Origin: Fischerella sp. JS2
GTDB lineage: Bacteria > Cyanobacteriota > Cyanobacteriia > Cyanobacteriales > Nostocaceae
DNA length: 64,000 nucleotides
Assembly (NCBI RefSeq): GCF_032393985.1
Contig: NZ_CP135918.1
Coordinates: forward strand, 806,001 to 870,000
Direction: 5' to 3'
Shown here: positions 18,842-27,601 of the stretch, piece after piece
Layout of the letters: each line of letters opens with the position of its first letter
Numbering within the stretch: the stretch's first letter is position 1
Made by a program: the position numbers and the translations under genes
Notes under the pieces: generated by a model
Told to the model about the DNA's origin: nothing
Databases searched by the model: none
What the model saw: only the letters and a program-made list of their open reading frames with translations

Positions 18842-18865
18842 AAAGACGCGAAGTTTCGCGTCTTT
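18842..18865 (-). terminator. Hairpin after the SAF-domain oxidoreductase gene
   Basis: AAAGACGCGAA (18842-18852) pairs perfectly with TTCGCGTCTTT (18855-18865) across a 2-nt loop. It lies about 50 bp after the minus-strand stop and could serve either direction. The GACGCGA core recurs in the palindrome at 45919-45946. Confidence 0.55.
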
Positions 18866-18915
18866 ACATAAACAAAACAATATTTTTATTTTGCTTTTAT
18901 TTGGCGCTACTTTAA

Positions 18916-20229
18916 TTACCCAACAGCTGTCAAGGTTTTAGACGAAGCGAAATAAGCATTTTGCTCAGTTCTAAGTTTGTCACAAAGTCTACCTTCTGGC
19001 AACTCCACATCATCGTAAGTCAGGACTTGATCTTTAGGAATATCTCGTTTGAGACGGCATCCTTCAGCTAAACCCATTGGTAAGAGATTTTGCTGTTGAA
19101 CTACATGAGAGTTTTCACACTGTCCATAGGTCATGTAATAACCAATGCCATCCAAGGTTTCACCTGCTTTTAGGTCTATTTTGGCATTGGTGACAACATC
19201 AACAATGGGAGCGCCTAAGGGACTTAAGACATAATCTTGGAACAGAACAGCCCGAGCCACGGACAACGGCACCTCAAAGTGACAGAGGTGGTAAGGAGTA
19301 TAGAAGCTATATAGAGGCCCTTCACCTAATTTGTACAAGTTGAGGTAATGACGTTGCTTGGGATCATCGTGAGTCGCAAATACAAATACTCCTGGACCTG
19401 GCTTTGCACCAACTACATAATCAACGATACCGCCAAGTTCCTTAAGTTGGTCAACGTCATACATTTTGGTCATTTCATCGACATGACCATCAAAGCTGTA
19501 TCCCAGCATTCCCCGCTTAGCAACCTTCATGCCTGTACCGTTGGCAACGATCGCCTGCTCAAAGGAAATTTTTGTGCCGTCGGCGAAGCTAGTAACCATG
19601 TGGGCTTTTTGCCCCCAACGCTTGGCAAATGCTTCTTGGGTAGTGGGGTTACGATAAGGATCTTGTAAGCCCTTAATATTACCACACAACAGAGGAGTCA
19701 GACCAATACTTTTCACAAAGCGGTAGAGGTTCATTTGTACCCCTGGCTGGTCGCCATCGCAGGCGGTGAGAATCACACCAGCTTTGTCAGCGTAAACTTT
19801 CAAAATTGCGCCCACCGTGCCATCAAGTTCCGCATTCATCATAATCACATGTTTACGATGGGCGATCGCTTCCATGATTACATGAGCGCCAAACTCCACA
19901 GCGCCAGTAACTTCTATTAAGGCATCAATACCTTCGGCGCGGCAAAGTAACATTGCATCTTCGGTGACTGTATAGCCTCCATTCGCGATCGCATCTTCTA
20001 ATTCCGTCACAGTATTCGCGACTTGAAAATTTTCAATACCTGCTTCTGAATAAGCCCGCTTCGCTGCATCAATGTTGCGGTTGGAGATAGCTACTAACTC
20101 CATACCAGGAACAGAGTTAGCAATTTGATTAGCAATTCCCCGACCCATAAAACCTGCACCAATCATACCTACTTTTACGGGGTTACCTGCTTCTGCACGA
20201 GCAGCTAAAGCGCGATCAACAATAATCAT
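18916..20229 (-). CDS. NAD(P)-dependent oxidoreductase with C-terminal SAF domain (homoserine dehydrogenase-like)
   Basis: 437-residue protein with an N-terminal Rossmann fold (VGMIGAGFMGRGIA, about 18-32), a homoserine-dehydrogenase-like middle and a C-terminal SAF domain (about 360-420, containing LAEGCRLKRDIPKDQVL). Such proteins are found in nucleotide-sugar and surface-polysaccharide clusters, where their exact reaction is usually unassigned. Its place between an RmlC-type epimerase and glycosyltransferases suggests a redox step on a CDP-sugar or a linked carbohydrate. AAGGAG lies 8 nt before the ATG. True homoserine dehydrogenase is unlikely, since the usual catalytic and ACT domains are not seen. 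Confidence 0.8.
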   Translation of the reverse strand: MIIVDRALAARAEAGNPVKVGMIGAGFMGRGIANQIANSVPGMELVAISNRNIDAAKRAYSEAGIENFQVANTVTELEDAIANGGYTVTEDAMLLCRAEGIDALIEVTGAVEFGAHVIMEAIAHRKHVIMMNAELDGTVGAILKVYADKAGVILTACDGDQPGVQMNLYRFVKSIGLTPLLCGNIKGLQDPYRNPTTQEAFAKRWGQKAHMVTSFADGTKISFEQAIVANGTGMKVAKRGMLGYSFDGHVDEMTKMYDVDQLKELGGIVDYVVGAKPGPGVFVFATHDDPKQRHYLNLYKLGEGPLYSFYTPYHLCHFEVPLSVARAVLFQDYVLSPLGAPIVDVVTNAKIDLKAGETLDGIGYYMTYGQCENSHVVQQQNLLPMGLAEGCRLKRDIPKDQVLTYDDVELPEGRLCDKLRTEQNAYFASSKTLTAVG

Positions 20230-20473
20230 TACCTAAACTCCTTGCTAATCCTTTTGTATTACTTTCGCCAGATAAAAATTGGACAAAATTATGTCTGATA
20301 TAACTGAAAAACTAAACAAACCAATTTTATTTAAAAAAGCAGTCACCAACAAATAACATTAAATGCATATAGAAAATCTATATGTCTATTAGTATGCATC
20401 GGTGTTGATTGGTGGTCGATTTATAAAAAATGATTGTTTGGTCAGCTGCAATTACCATCAAACATAAATTTTG

Positions 20474-21025
20474 TTATTTAGAACCACCAACGCTCATCAT
20501 TGACATTAAAGGCCAATTCAAATCTTTTTTGGAAATTTCTGTCACTTCTAAAGGCCATTGAATGTTAAAGAAAGGATCGTCATAGCGCAAACCTCTTTCA
20601 TATCCTGGAGTATAGAACTCACCAACTTGATATGTGACTTCTGCTCCATCGGTAAGTGCTTGATAGCCGTGAGCAAACATCTCTGGTACATATAAAGCAC
20701 AATGATTTTCTGCGGTTAGTTCTACACCAAAATGTTGTAAAAAGGTAGGAGATTCCGGACGCATATCAATAATTACGTCATAGATAGCGCCTTTAGTGCA
20801 ACGAATCAACTTTGTTTCTGCTGCTGGGGGAACTTGATAATGCATTCCCCGCAAAGTTCCTTTTTTGTGGTTAAAAGAAAGATTGCATTGAGCCACAACT
20901 GGCTTTAAACCATGTGCCTCAAATTCTTTAGCACAGAAAGTACGGGCAAAAAAACCACGGTGATCGTGTTTTTCTTCTAAATCAATAATGTATGCGTCTT
21001 TGAGTTCAGTTTTGGTGAAAATCAT
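20474..21025 (-). CDS. rfbC: dTDP-4-dehydrorhamnose 3,5-epimerase family protein (RmlC/RfbC-like)
   Basis: Cupin-fold nucleotide-sugar epimerase of 183 residues. It shows KGTLRGMHYQ with the catalytic-base His, the conserved DVIIDMRPESPTF, and VTYQVGEFYTP with the Tyr proposed as general acid. The start at ATG 21025 is supported by GAGG 7 nt upstream and by the family's usual length; the frame stays open to 21094. Because its neighbour makes CDP-glucose, the true substrate may be a CDP-4-keto sugar rather than the dTDP form. It stands alone between spacers of 244 and 356 bp, so it may be its own unit. Confidence 0.88.
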   Translation of the reverse strand: MIFTKTELKDAYIIDLEEKHDHRGFFARTFCAKEFEAHGLKPVVAQCNLSFNHKKGTLRGMHYQVPPAAETKLIRCTKGAIYDVIIDMRPESPTFLQHFGVELTAENHCALYVPEMFAHGYQALTDGAEVTYQVGEFYTPGYERGLRYDDPFFNIQWPLEVTEISKKDLNWPLMSMMSVGGSK

Positions 21026-21292
21026 GAGCAACCTCGTAGAGTGAATAAAGTAGGTTAGTGGATAGTAAATTAGTAATTGACTACTGACTACCAACTAATT
21101 ATGATATGTTTAATAACTTTGGTTTGGAAAAAGTATCATATCAGTAATAAAGTAGAAAGCTTTAGTCGTTTAGCCAGCAAGCCATTTGATTTGAATTGCT
21201 GAGCTAACAAATTTGCCCGATTATAGATAGGGATAGCGTATAGTCTTTCCTATACGATTTTCTAGAGATACACATAATCTAATATTTCTACA

Positions 21293-21371
21293 AAAAAATG
21301 ATTGGTAAAATTTGCAGAACCAAGCAAAGTTATTTGATTCAGAATCTGCAAGTATTTTATCTTACCAATCA
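21293..21371 (-). terminator. Two-tier terminator ending the rfbF-LhgO-SDR unit
   Basis: On the minus strand TGATTGGTAA (21371-21362) pairs with TTACCAATCA (21308-21299), which is followed by TTTTTTTG. An inner TTGCAGA/TCTGCAA stem shortens the loop. It starts 11 bp after the SDR stop codon. Confidence 0.7.
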
Positions 21372-21381
21372 AATTATTTAG

Positions 21382-22410
21382 TTAATATTTAGTCCAGAAG
21401 AAATCTTGGTCAATTTGTTGTGTACGAATCAGATACTCTAGTTGCTTCAACCGAGTAAAGCCTCTAGATAAGAAAACTTCCTCAGTCATGTCAATTTTGC
21501 TAAACAAATCGAATAATTGTTTAGCGCCTAGTTGAGCATTCCAATCACACTTAAAGCCAGGTAAGATGCTATTGATTTTCTCAAAAGAAACTCGATAACT
21601 GCGGTTGTCGGCTCCTTGTTCACCAAAACTTAATTTACATCCAGGAAAGGTATCGGCAATAATTTCCGCAATTTCTTTAACTCGATAATTGTTAGCAGTA
21701 TCACCGACGTTAAAAATTTGGTTGTGTACAATATCGCGAGGAGCTTCCAGAGTACAAACAATAGCCTTACAAATATCTAAGGCATGAACTAGCGGACGCC
21801 AAGGTGTACCATCGCTAGTCATTTTGATTTCTTTAGTAGTCCACGCTAGACCTGCTAAGTTATTTAAAACAATATCAAAGCGCATTCTGGGGGAAGCACC
21901 AAAGGCGGTAGCATTTCGCATAAAGGTAGGAGAGAAGTCATCATCAGCAAGTGGTTTGATATCTCGTTCTACTAGGGTTTTACATTCTGCGTAGGCTGTT
22001 TGAGGATTCACAGGAGATTCTTCAGTGACGTCTCCTTCGGTTGCTACGCCATAAACACTACAGGAAGACATGTAAACAAACCGACGTACACCTGCTTTTT
22101 TTGCTAGGTTAGCAAGACGAACTGAGCCTTTGTGATTAATATCATACGTAATATTCGGTGCTAGCTGTCCAGTTGGATCATTAGAGAGTTCCGCCATGTG
22201 AACTACTGCTTCGACACCTTGCAAGTCTTCTAAGGTGATGTGACGAATATCTTTGTTAAGGGTTTTAGCTGTTAGTTCAGTTCCGTTATATAACCAACCT
22301 ACTTTATAAAAACCAGTATCTACACCGATAACTTCATGCCCTTTTTGAATTAACAAAGGAGGTAATAATGAACCGAGATAACCTTCTGTTCCTGTGACAA
22401 GAATCTTCAT
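21382..22410 (-). CDS. NAD-dependent epimerase/dehydratase (extended SDR)
   Basis: 342-residue extended short-chain dehydrogenase acting on a nucleotide sugar. It has the glycine-rich cofactor site VTGTEGYLGSLLPP at the N-terminus, the catalytic Ser region MSSCSVYG, and the YxxxK pair in YAECKTL. The C-terminal half has the substrate-domain motifs RPLVHALDICKAI and IFNVGDTANNYRV. AAGGAC lies 9 nt before the ATG. The neighbouring rfbF-like gene suggests CDP-glucose or its 4-keto product as substrate. Whether it is a 4,6-dehydratase or an epimerase cannot be settled by eye. It is the last gene of a three-gene unit. Confidence 0.87.
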   Translation of the reverse strand: MKILVTGTEGYLGSLLPPLLIQKGHEVIGVDTGFYKVGWLYNGTELTAKTLNKDIRHITLEDLQGVEAVVHMAELSNDPTGQLAPNITYDINHKGSVRLANLAKKAGVRRFVYMSSCSVYGVATEGDVTEESPVNPQTAYAECKTLVERDIKPLADDDFSPTFMRNATAFGASPRMRFDIVLNNLAGLAWTTKEIKMTSDGTPWRPLVHALDICKAIVCTLEAPRDIVHNQIFNVGDTANNYRVKEIAEIIADTFPGCKLSFGEQGADNRSYRVSFEKINSILPGFKCDWNAQLGAKQLFDLFSKIDMTEEVFLSRGFTRLKQLEYLIRTQQIDQDFFWTKY

Positions 22411-22486
22411 TGTGAAAAGTCCTTATGTGTTGATTAGATGATTTGATACGATTAGAAATAACTTAGGCGAATACAGCAAAAGGGAT

Positions 22487-22611
22487 AAAAAATTTGGCAT
22501 TGCTGAATAATTAAGATGATTGAGGCTGACACGATGACGCCCAGACCCAGTAATTAGTGTTGGCACAAATTCCAACTCGTATCCCGCAATTATGCAATGC
22601 CAAAATTTTTT
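22487..22611. mobile_element. MITE-like element with GGCATTGC inverted ends
   Basis: AAAAAATTTGGCATTGC (22487-22503) is mirrored by GCAATGCCAAAATTTTTT (22594-22611), with one extra A. The end GGCATTGCTGAATAATT resembles terminal repeats of IS families seen in cyanobacteria (recalled, not checked). The interior is about 90 bp and non-coding. It lies between the SDR and oxidoreductase genes and could affect read-through. Confidence 0.6.
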
Positions 22612-22727
22612 GTGTCTGAGAGTCTGAGTGGTTGATAAAAAATCACCAACCTACTCTAACTTGAAGCCACTGTTACGTCTATTGGTTTGCCACCTTGCCA
22701 ACCTTACGGGAATAAGCACTTATGTGA

Positions 22728-23939
22728 CTAGGCTAATGTGGTTTGAAGATGCTGCGGTTGAGGAATTTGAGCAACTATGGCTTTACCAATTTCAATCGAA
22801 GAAGTGGCCGCTGGGGAAGGTGCATTGCATACATGGGCGGTATTTTGTCCATGAATAATCAGAAAGTCATCGACTAACTTACCGTCATTCATTAACGCTT
22901 GGGCGCGAACTCCAGCGTGGGTGGGAATTAAATCTTCTGATTGAACTTCGGGAATTAGTTTTTGCAAACTTCTAGTAAAGGCTGCTTTACTAAAGGAACG
23001 AACAATTTCTTTGATTCCTTCATCAGCGTGTTTAGCTGCTAGTTTCCAAAAACCAGGATAGGTCATGACTTCAGCAAAGTCACGCCAGTCAAAGTCAGTC
23101 TTTTTATAACCTTCCCGTTTGAGACTCAAAACGGCGTTCGGTCCGGCGTGGACAGTACCATCAATCATCCGAGTGAAATGAACGCCTAAGAAAGGAAAGT
23201 CGGGATTAGGAACTGGATATATTAAACCTTTGACAAGATAGCGTTTTTCCGGTATTAACTCGTAATATTCACCCCGGAAAGGTACTATTTTAGCCTGGGG
23301 GTCTACTTTACCTAATTTAGCAATGCGATCGCTATGCAAACCAGCACAGTTAATTACAAACCGAGTTTCAAAAGTACCGTTATTTGTCTCTAGTACTTGA
23401 TTATTACCACTGGGAACTATTTTTTCAACTTTTGTGTTGAGTCGTAATTCTCCTCCTTGTTGAGCAATTATTTCCGCATACTTGAGACAAACTTGCTTAT
23501 AGTTAGCAATACCTGTAGAATATACGTAAATTCCACCGACACAGGTAACATGAGGTTCAAATTCTTTGACTTCTTCGGGGCTAATTCTCTTAACTTTAAT
23601 GCCGTTTTCTAAACCACGCTTGTATAAATTTTCTAAGCCTGGTAATTCGCTTTCATTGGTAGCAACTATTACCTTGCCACAAACTTCATAATCAATCCTA
23701 TGTTCTTGACAAAATTCCACCATAGATTGACAACCATCACGGCAGAATTTCGCTTTAAAACTCCCTGGTTTATAGTAAATACCAGAGTGAATGACACCAC
23801 TATTGTTACCAGTTTGATGAAAAGCCCATTGCTTTTCTTTTTCCAATACTAGAATCTTGGCTTTAGGATAGGTTTTGCTTAAGGCCATACCGGTGGAAAG
23901 ACCAACAATGCCTCCACCTATAATTGCAAAATCGTACAT
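22728..23939 (-). CDS. LhgO-family FAD-dependent oxidoreductase (L-2-hydroxyglutarate oxidase-like)
   Basis: 403-residue flavoprotein of the DAO/LhgO family: N-terminal FAD-binding GGGIVGLSTGMAL, then LVLEKE, HQTGNNSGVIHSGIYY (the flavin-facing His/Ser region of LhgO), NCAGLHSDRIA and a C-terminal PSPAATSSIEIGK. LhgO normally oxidises L-2-hydroxyglutarate and feeds electrons to the membrane. Here the gene sits between rfbF-like and SDR genes in a polysaccharide island, so it may oxidise a sugar or sugar acid; that is inference. No clear ribosome binding site precedes the ATG. I recall a comparable oxidoreductase in the Anabaena island. Confidence 0.87.
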   Translation of the reverse strand: MYDFAIIGGGIVGLSTGMALSKTYPKAKILVLEKEKQWAFHQTGNNSGVIHSGIYYKPGSFKAKFCRDGCQSMVEFCQEHRIDYEVCGKVIVATNESELPGLENLYKRGLENGIKVKRISPEEVKEFEPHVTCVGGIYVYSTGIANYKQVCLKYAEIIAQQGGELRLNTKVEKIVPSGNNQVLETNNGTFETRFVINCAGLHSDRIAKLGKVDPQAKIVPFRGEYYELIPEKRYLVKGLIYPVPNPDFPFLGVHFTRMIDGTVHAGPNAVLSLKREGYKKTDFDWRDFAEVMTYPGFWKLAAKHADEGIKEIVRSFSKAAFTRSLQKLIPEVQSEDLIPTHAGVRAQALMNDGKLVDDFLIIHGQNTAHVCNAPSPAATSSIEIGKAIVAQIPQPQHLQTTLA

Positions 23940-24001
23940 TGGTATTTTCTGAATTATGGATTATGAATTATGAATTGATTTTTGTTCATAGTTGAGATCA
24001 T

Positions 24002-24775
24002 CTACCATATTTTCCAAGGCGCTTTGTTCTTATTCCATAAATCTTCTAAATAATTTTTATCTCTGAGGGTATCCATTGGCTGCCAAAAGCCGTCATGTTT
24101 AAAAGCAGACAACTGTTCCATCTCAGCCAGTTTTTCTAATGGTTGTTTTTCCCACACCGTAGAATCATCAGCAATAAAGTTGATGACTTCTGGTTCTAAT
24201 ACAAAAAAACCACCATTAATCCAAGCACCATCACCTTCTGGTTTTTCATGGAAACTGGTGATTTTGGTTTGTTCGCTTCCCAAAACAATTGCACCAAATC
24301 GTCCAGGTGGTTGTACAGCAGTGAGTGTTCCTAAAGTTTTTTGTTCTTTATGGAATTTGATTAATTCTGTAATATTTACATTACTGACACCGTCACCGTA
24401 GGTGAAGCAAAAAGTTTCATTACCTATATGTTCTCTGACTCGCTTTAATCTACCACCAGTCATGGTGTTATCACCTGTATTTACCAAAGTGACACGCCAA
24501 GGTTCAGCATTACCCAAATGTACATTCATTTGATTAAAGCGCATGTCAAATGTCACATCTGACATGTGTAAAAAGTAATTAGCAAAATATTCTTTAATTA
24601 CGTATCCTTTATAACCACAGCAAATAATGAAATCATTAATACCATGAGCAGAGTAGATTTTCATGATATGCCACAATATTGGCTTACCACCAATTTCCAC
24701 CATAGGCTTAGGTTTGATGCTGGTTTCTTCGCTAATGCGCGTACCAAGTCCTCCAGCCAAAATTACTGCTTTCAT
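24002..24775 (-). CDS. rfbF: Glucose-1-phosphate cytidylyltransferase
   Basis: Nucleotidyltransferase of 257 residues forming CDP-glucose from CTP and glucose 1-phosphate. It shows the N-terminal [13 protein letters not shown] signature, [16 protein letters not shown], the [12 protein letters not shown] that separates RfbF from dTTP/UTP enzymes, and TYGDGVSNV with the metal-binding Asp. Length equals the family norm. GAGG lies 7 nt before the ATG. It is the first gene of the HEP-like island. From memory, the Anabaena counterpart is alr2825, which is needed for heterocyst envelope formation. Confidence 0.94.
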   Translation of the reverse strand: MKAVILAGGLGTRISEETSIKPKPMVEIGGKPILWHIMKIYSAHGINDFIICCGYKGYVIKEYFANYFLHMSDVTFDMRFNQMNVHLGNAEPWRVTLVNTGDNTMTGGRLKRVREHIGNETFCFTYGDGVSNVNITELIKFHKEQKTLGTLTAVQPPGRFGAIVLGSEQTKITSFHEKPEGDGAWINGGFFVLEPEVINFIADDSTVWEKQPLEKLAEMEQLSAFKHDGFWQPMDTLRDKNYLEDLWNKNKAPWKIW

Positions 24776-25367
24776 GCAATAGCCTCTAAAGTTTTAGGTA
24801 GATGAATTTTAGATATTCAAACGTTTCCCAGTGAAGACAAAGCATTATTTATTGCTGTTTTTCTCAGTATACAATCTAACCGTATTTTGTTAGATAAGTA
24901 TGAAGGTCAGGTAAATTAACTGCTTGTATGTGTAAAAAAATGGAAAAGCTCGTAGCTATCAGGACAAATTATATTTTTGAATAAAATCCCCATAAAAACA
25001 TAAAATGTCTAGCCTAAAATAGTAAAAATTAATGCATATTTGAAGAGTCTAGATAGGCTAAAATAAATAGATTACTTTCTGTATTTCTGTTTTTTATATA
25101 ACATTTGGATAGTTGCCTACAATATTATGTTTTGCTTTTGGTCATTGGTTTTTCCTTTACCAATTACCAGCCTACGCGACAATATTAAGTATTCCAGCGA
25201 ATATAAGATTAATAGGATTAAGGTAGTCATAAAAACCACAGATTAGCTAAAAGCCCAAATTTTTTAAGCTTAATAGCTGAATAATATAGCTGCCGTTTGT
25301 ATAGAAAAAACTTTCCTCTCTCTAAATCCAAATCGGCTGCTATTTTATATTATTTTTGAAGTTGTTA
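24776..25367. other. Island promoter region; no gene seen
   Basis: 592 bp of AT-rich DNA between the island's first gene and the end of the kinase-TPR gene, so it must carry the rfbF promoter. I searched by eye for GTAN8TAC NtcA boxes and found none. A weak inverted repeat (ATAGCTGCCG near 25277 against CGGCTGCTAT near 25332) could end transcription of the kinase gene. Confidence 0.5.
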
Positions 25368-27548
25368 TTAACGAGCTTTCTGGGAAAAAGTTGCATTCTG
25401 GAACATAGTGTCACATTTATTTTCAACAACTATGCAAATGCTGCTTAGTGCTTGTTGATAACTTTCCTCGTCATCTTGCTCAAGAGAAATTTTTGCAGCC
25501 ATTTGTAAATCTTCTACTGCTTTGCTTTGCTGGGAGCGAGATTCGTTCCCACCATACTGAGCAAGTTCATGGTAGACAATTCCTCGCTTCAGATAAACTT
25601 TTGACAATCGCGGATTGATGTTTAATGCTCTGCTAAAGTCAGAAATTGCTTTGGTGTATTCTTGTTCAAAGTTGCTGCTATATTGGGCAATTTGATAGCG
25701 GACAAGTCCTAACTGATAATGAGCTTCTGCTCTGGATGGATTGAGATTAATTGCTTGGTTAAAATCAGCGATCGCTTTTTGATAATCTAGCTGCGAGTCA
25801 CCGCTATATTTGGCCTTTTGAGCGCGGACAATACCCCTTCTGATATAAGCTTCAACTTCGTTAGGATTTAAACGCAGGGCACTATTAAAATCAGCAAGGG
25901 CTAAATTATAGTTTTTATCTTGGTCGGTGCTATATTCAGCTTGCATGTAATAAACATTGCCACGATTAACATAAGCTTTTACTTCTTTGGGGTTTATTTT
26001 AATTGCTTGATTGTAATCAGCGATCGCGGCGTCGTAATCTTTGAGATTGTAATGAGCATTCCCCCGGTTGACAAAGGCTTTGGCGTGTTGAGGTTGCTGC
26101 TTAATTGCGAGGGTAAAGTTTTCAATTGCTTGATCATATTTTTTGACTTTGTAAGCAGCATGACCCTGTTTGTAGTAATCAGCAAAACTCAAATTCAGAT
26201 GATTGTCACGCGACTCAATCAAACTTTGTTGAGCTAAAGAATCTTTACGTAGATAACTACTGGTTAAATCATTGGTTAAGTCCAAATAAAAGAACGTACC
26301 AATGCCAAGCAAGGCAAAAATAACAGAATATAACCCAGCCTTATTAGATGATTTATAAACACGAACCTTACGTGGAGGTATTGGAGTGTAATAGTTATGT
26401 TGCTGGAATGAAATCGCTGCTGTTTGGGGAAAACGACGAGTATCGGAAGTACGCCTTCTAGTGGTAATGCGGGGTTTGAGGTGTTCTCTTGTAGCAATTA
26501 CCTGTGGAGATGGGAAGGGGTCACGTCCACCTAATCGCAGGCTACGTTCACACCAGGGACAAATTTCTAGGTGATTGCTGTAACGGTGTTGGGGATTAGT
26601 GCTACAGCTAATCAAAGCATCTTCAGCTTCCGCTAAGGCCAATACCCAACTTTGAGCGCTGGGACGTAACAGAGGGTTGCTATGACCGTCTTCAAAACAA
26701 CGCAGGAATAGTTCTTGCAAGCTGGGGTGAAGAATTTTCCAAGGAGGAGCAATTGGGGTGGGTACGTAGGGTATGCTGCGGTTTTGGCTGTAGGTAAAAT
26801 GACCAGCTGCGATGCGTGCTTCGTAGGGTGGTGGTTCACCTGCGCCTTGGTAGATCCCAGAAAATGGATGAGTACCTTCCATCAACAGTTGAAAGATTAG
26901 CACTGCTAAACCAAATAAATCATGGGGAACAGCGCGATCGCACTTGGCAAAGGTTTTATTCTGTAGTTCTGGGGGGGTAAATTCTGGTTTACCAACGGGA
27001 CAACGATGCACGAAATCATGATCCGGGTCGTAAACTTGGAATGAGTCTGTGTCCACAACTGTAACTAAAGCTGTGTCACTGACGAGGATATTTGACTCAT
27101 TTACATCACCCACACAATAGCCGCTAGCGTGTAAAGCTGCAAAGGCTGCTGCTAAGTTACGAGCAGTGCGAAGCAGGTATTGATAGCTAAATAGGGGACA
27201 GTGTTGGCGACGGGTTCTTGGGTTGTAAAAGTCGATAATCGGACGCATCCCCCGAATTCGGGGCATTAAAAAGCCGACGATGCGATCGCTACCATCTGCT
27301 GCTCTTAAAAGTTCTGTAGGCCAAGCGATGGAGATGTGTCCGAGACTAGCCGTGGGGTTTTCTGGCGGGTGATTGAGCATCACCTCCAGTTTCCGTGCTT
27401 GCACCTCAGATGGCTTGTGATAAACCTTCGCCACTGCACTGGCATCAGTTGGCACTGTATAAATACATGCTTCACCACCACGTCCTAAACTGACGGTGAG
27501 ATTAAGATGAACAATTTTTTGGTTGGGAAGATAACGTAGTACCTGCAT
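25368..27548 (-). CDS. TerY-P-type divergent protein kinase with zinc ribbon, TM and TPR repeats
   Basis: About 726 residues from ATG 27548 (an upstream ATG reaches 27593). The kinase domain spans roughly 10-310: Gly loop GRGGEA (22-27), Lys41, catalytic loop GDVNESN (D148, N153) and metal site DTDSF (D168) in place of DFG. The usual HRD is V-G-D. A zinc-ribbon-like CPWC (330-333) with nearby Cys/His follows, then one TM helix (about 404-424) and five or more TPR units separated by inserts. It is the third gene of a vWA-PP2C-kinase operon, the TerY-P triad described in comparative genomics of Ter-type stress systems. The kinase presumably faces the cytoplasm, with the TPRs across or along the membrane. 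Confidence 0.85.
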   Translation of the reverse strand: MQVLRYLPNQKIVHLNLTVSLGRGGEACIYTVPTDASAVAKVYHKPSEVQARKLEVMLNHPPENPTASLGHISIAWPTELLRAADGSDRIVGFLMPRIRGMRPIIDFYNPRTRRQHCPLFSYQYLLRTARNLAAAFAALHASGYCVGDVNESNILVSDTALVTVVDTDSFQVYDPDHDFVHRCPVGKPEFTPPELQNKTFAKCDRAVPHDLFGLAVLIFQLLMEGTHPFSGIYQGAGEPPPYEARIAAGHFTYSQNRSIPYVPTPIAPPWKILHPSLQELFLRCFEDGHSNPLLRPSAQSWVLALAEAEDALISCSTNPQHRYSNHLEICPWCERSLRLGGRDPFPSPQVIATREHLKPRITTRRRTSDTRRFPQTAAISFQQHNYYTPIPPRKVRVYKSSNKAGLYSVIFALLGIGTFFYLDLTNDLTSSYLRKDSLAQQSLIESRDNHLNLSFADYYKQGHAAYKVKKYDQAIENFTLAIKQQPQHAKAFVNRGNAHYNLKDYDAAIADYNQAIKINPKEVKAYVNRGNVYYMQAEYSTDQDKNYNLALADFNSALRLNPNEVEAYIRRGIVRAQKAKYSGDSQLDYQKAIADFNQAINLNPSRAEAHYQLGLVRYQIAQYSSNFEQEYTKAISDFSRALNINPRLSKVYLKRGIVYHELAQYGGNESRSQQSKAVEDLQMAAKISLEQDDEESYQQALSSICIVVENKCDTMFQNATFSQKAR

Positions 27549-27601
27549 GATATATTTAATGATAGGGAAGGTGTATGTAATTTTAAATAGCAATAATATT
27601 G

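Noticed and set aside
19348-19668. 106-residue plus-strand frame opposite the SAF-domain oxidoreductase
   Set aside because: Antisense shadow of a conserved gene with no ribosome binding site or domain.
24776-25367. NtcA box (GTAN8TAC) before the HEP-like island
   Set aside because: Looked for by eye because the island should respond to nitrogen; several GTA triplets were seen but none has TAC at the right distance.
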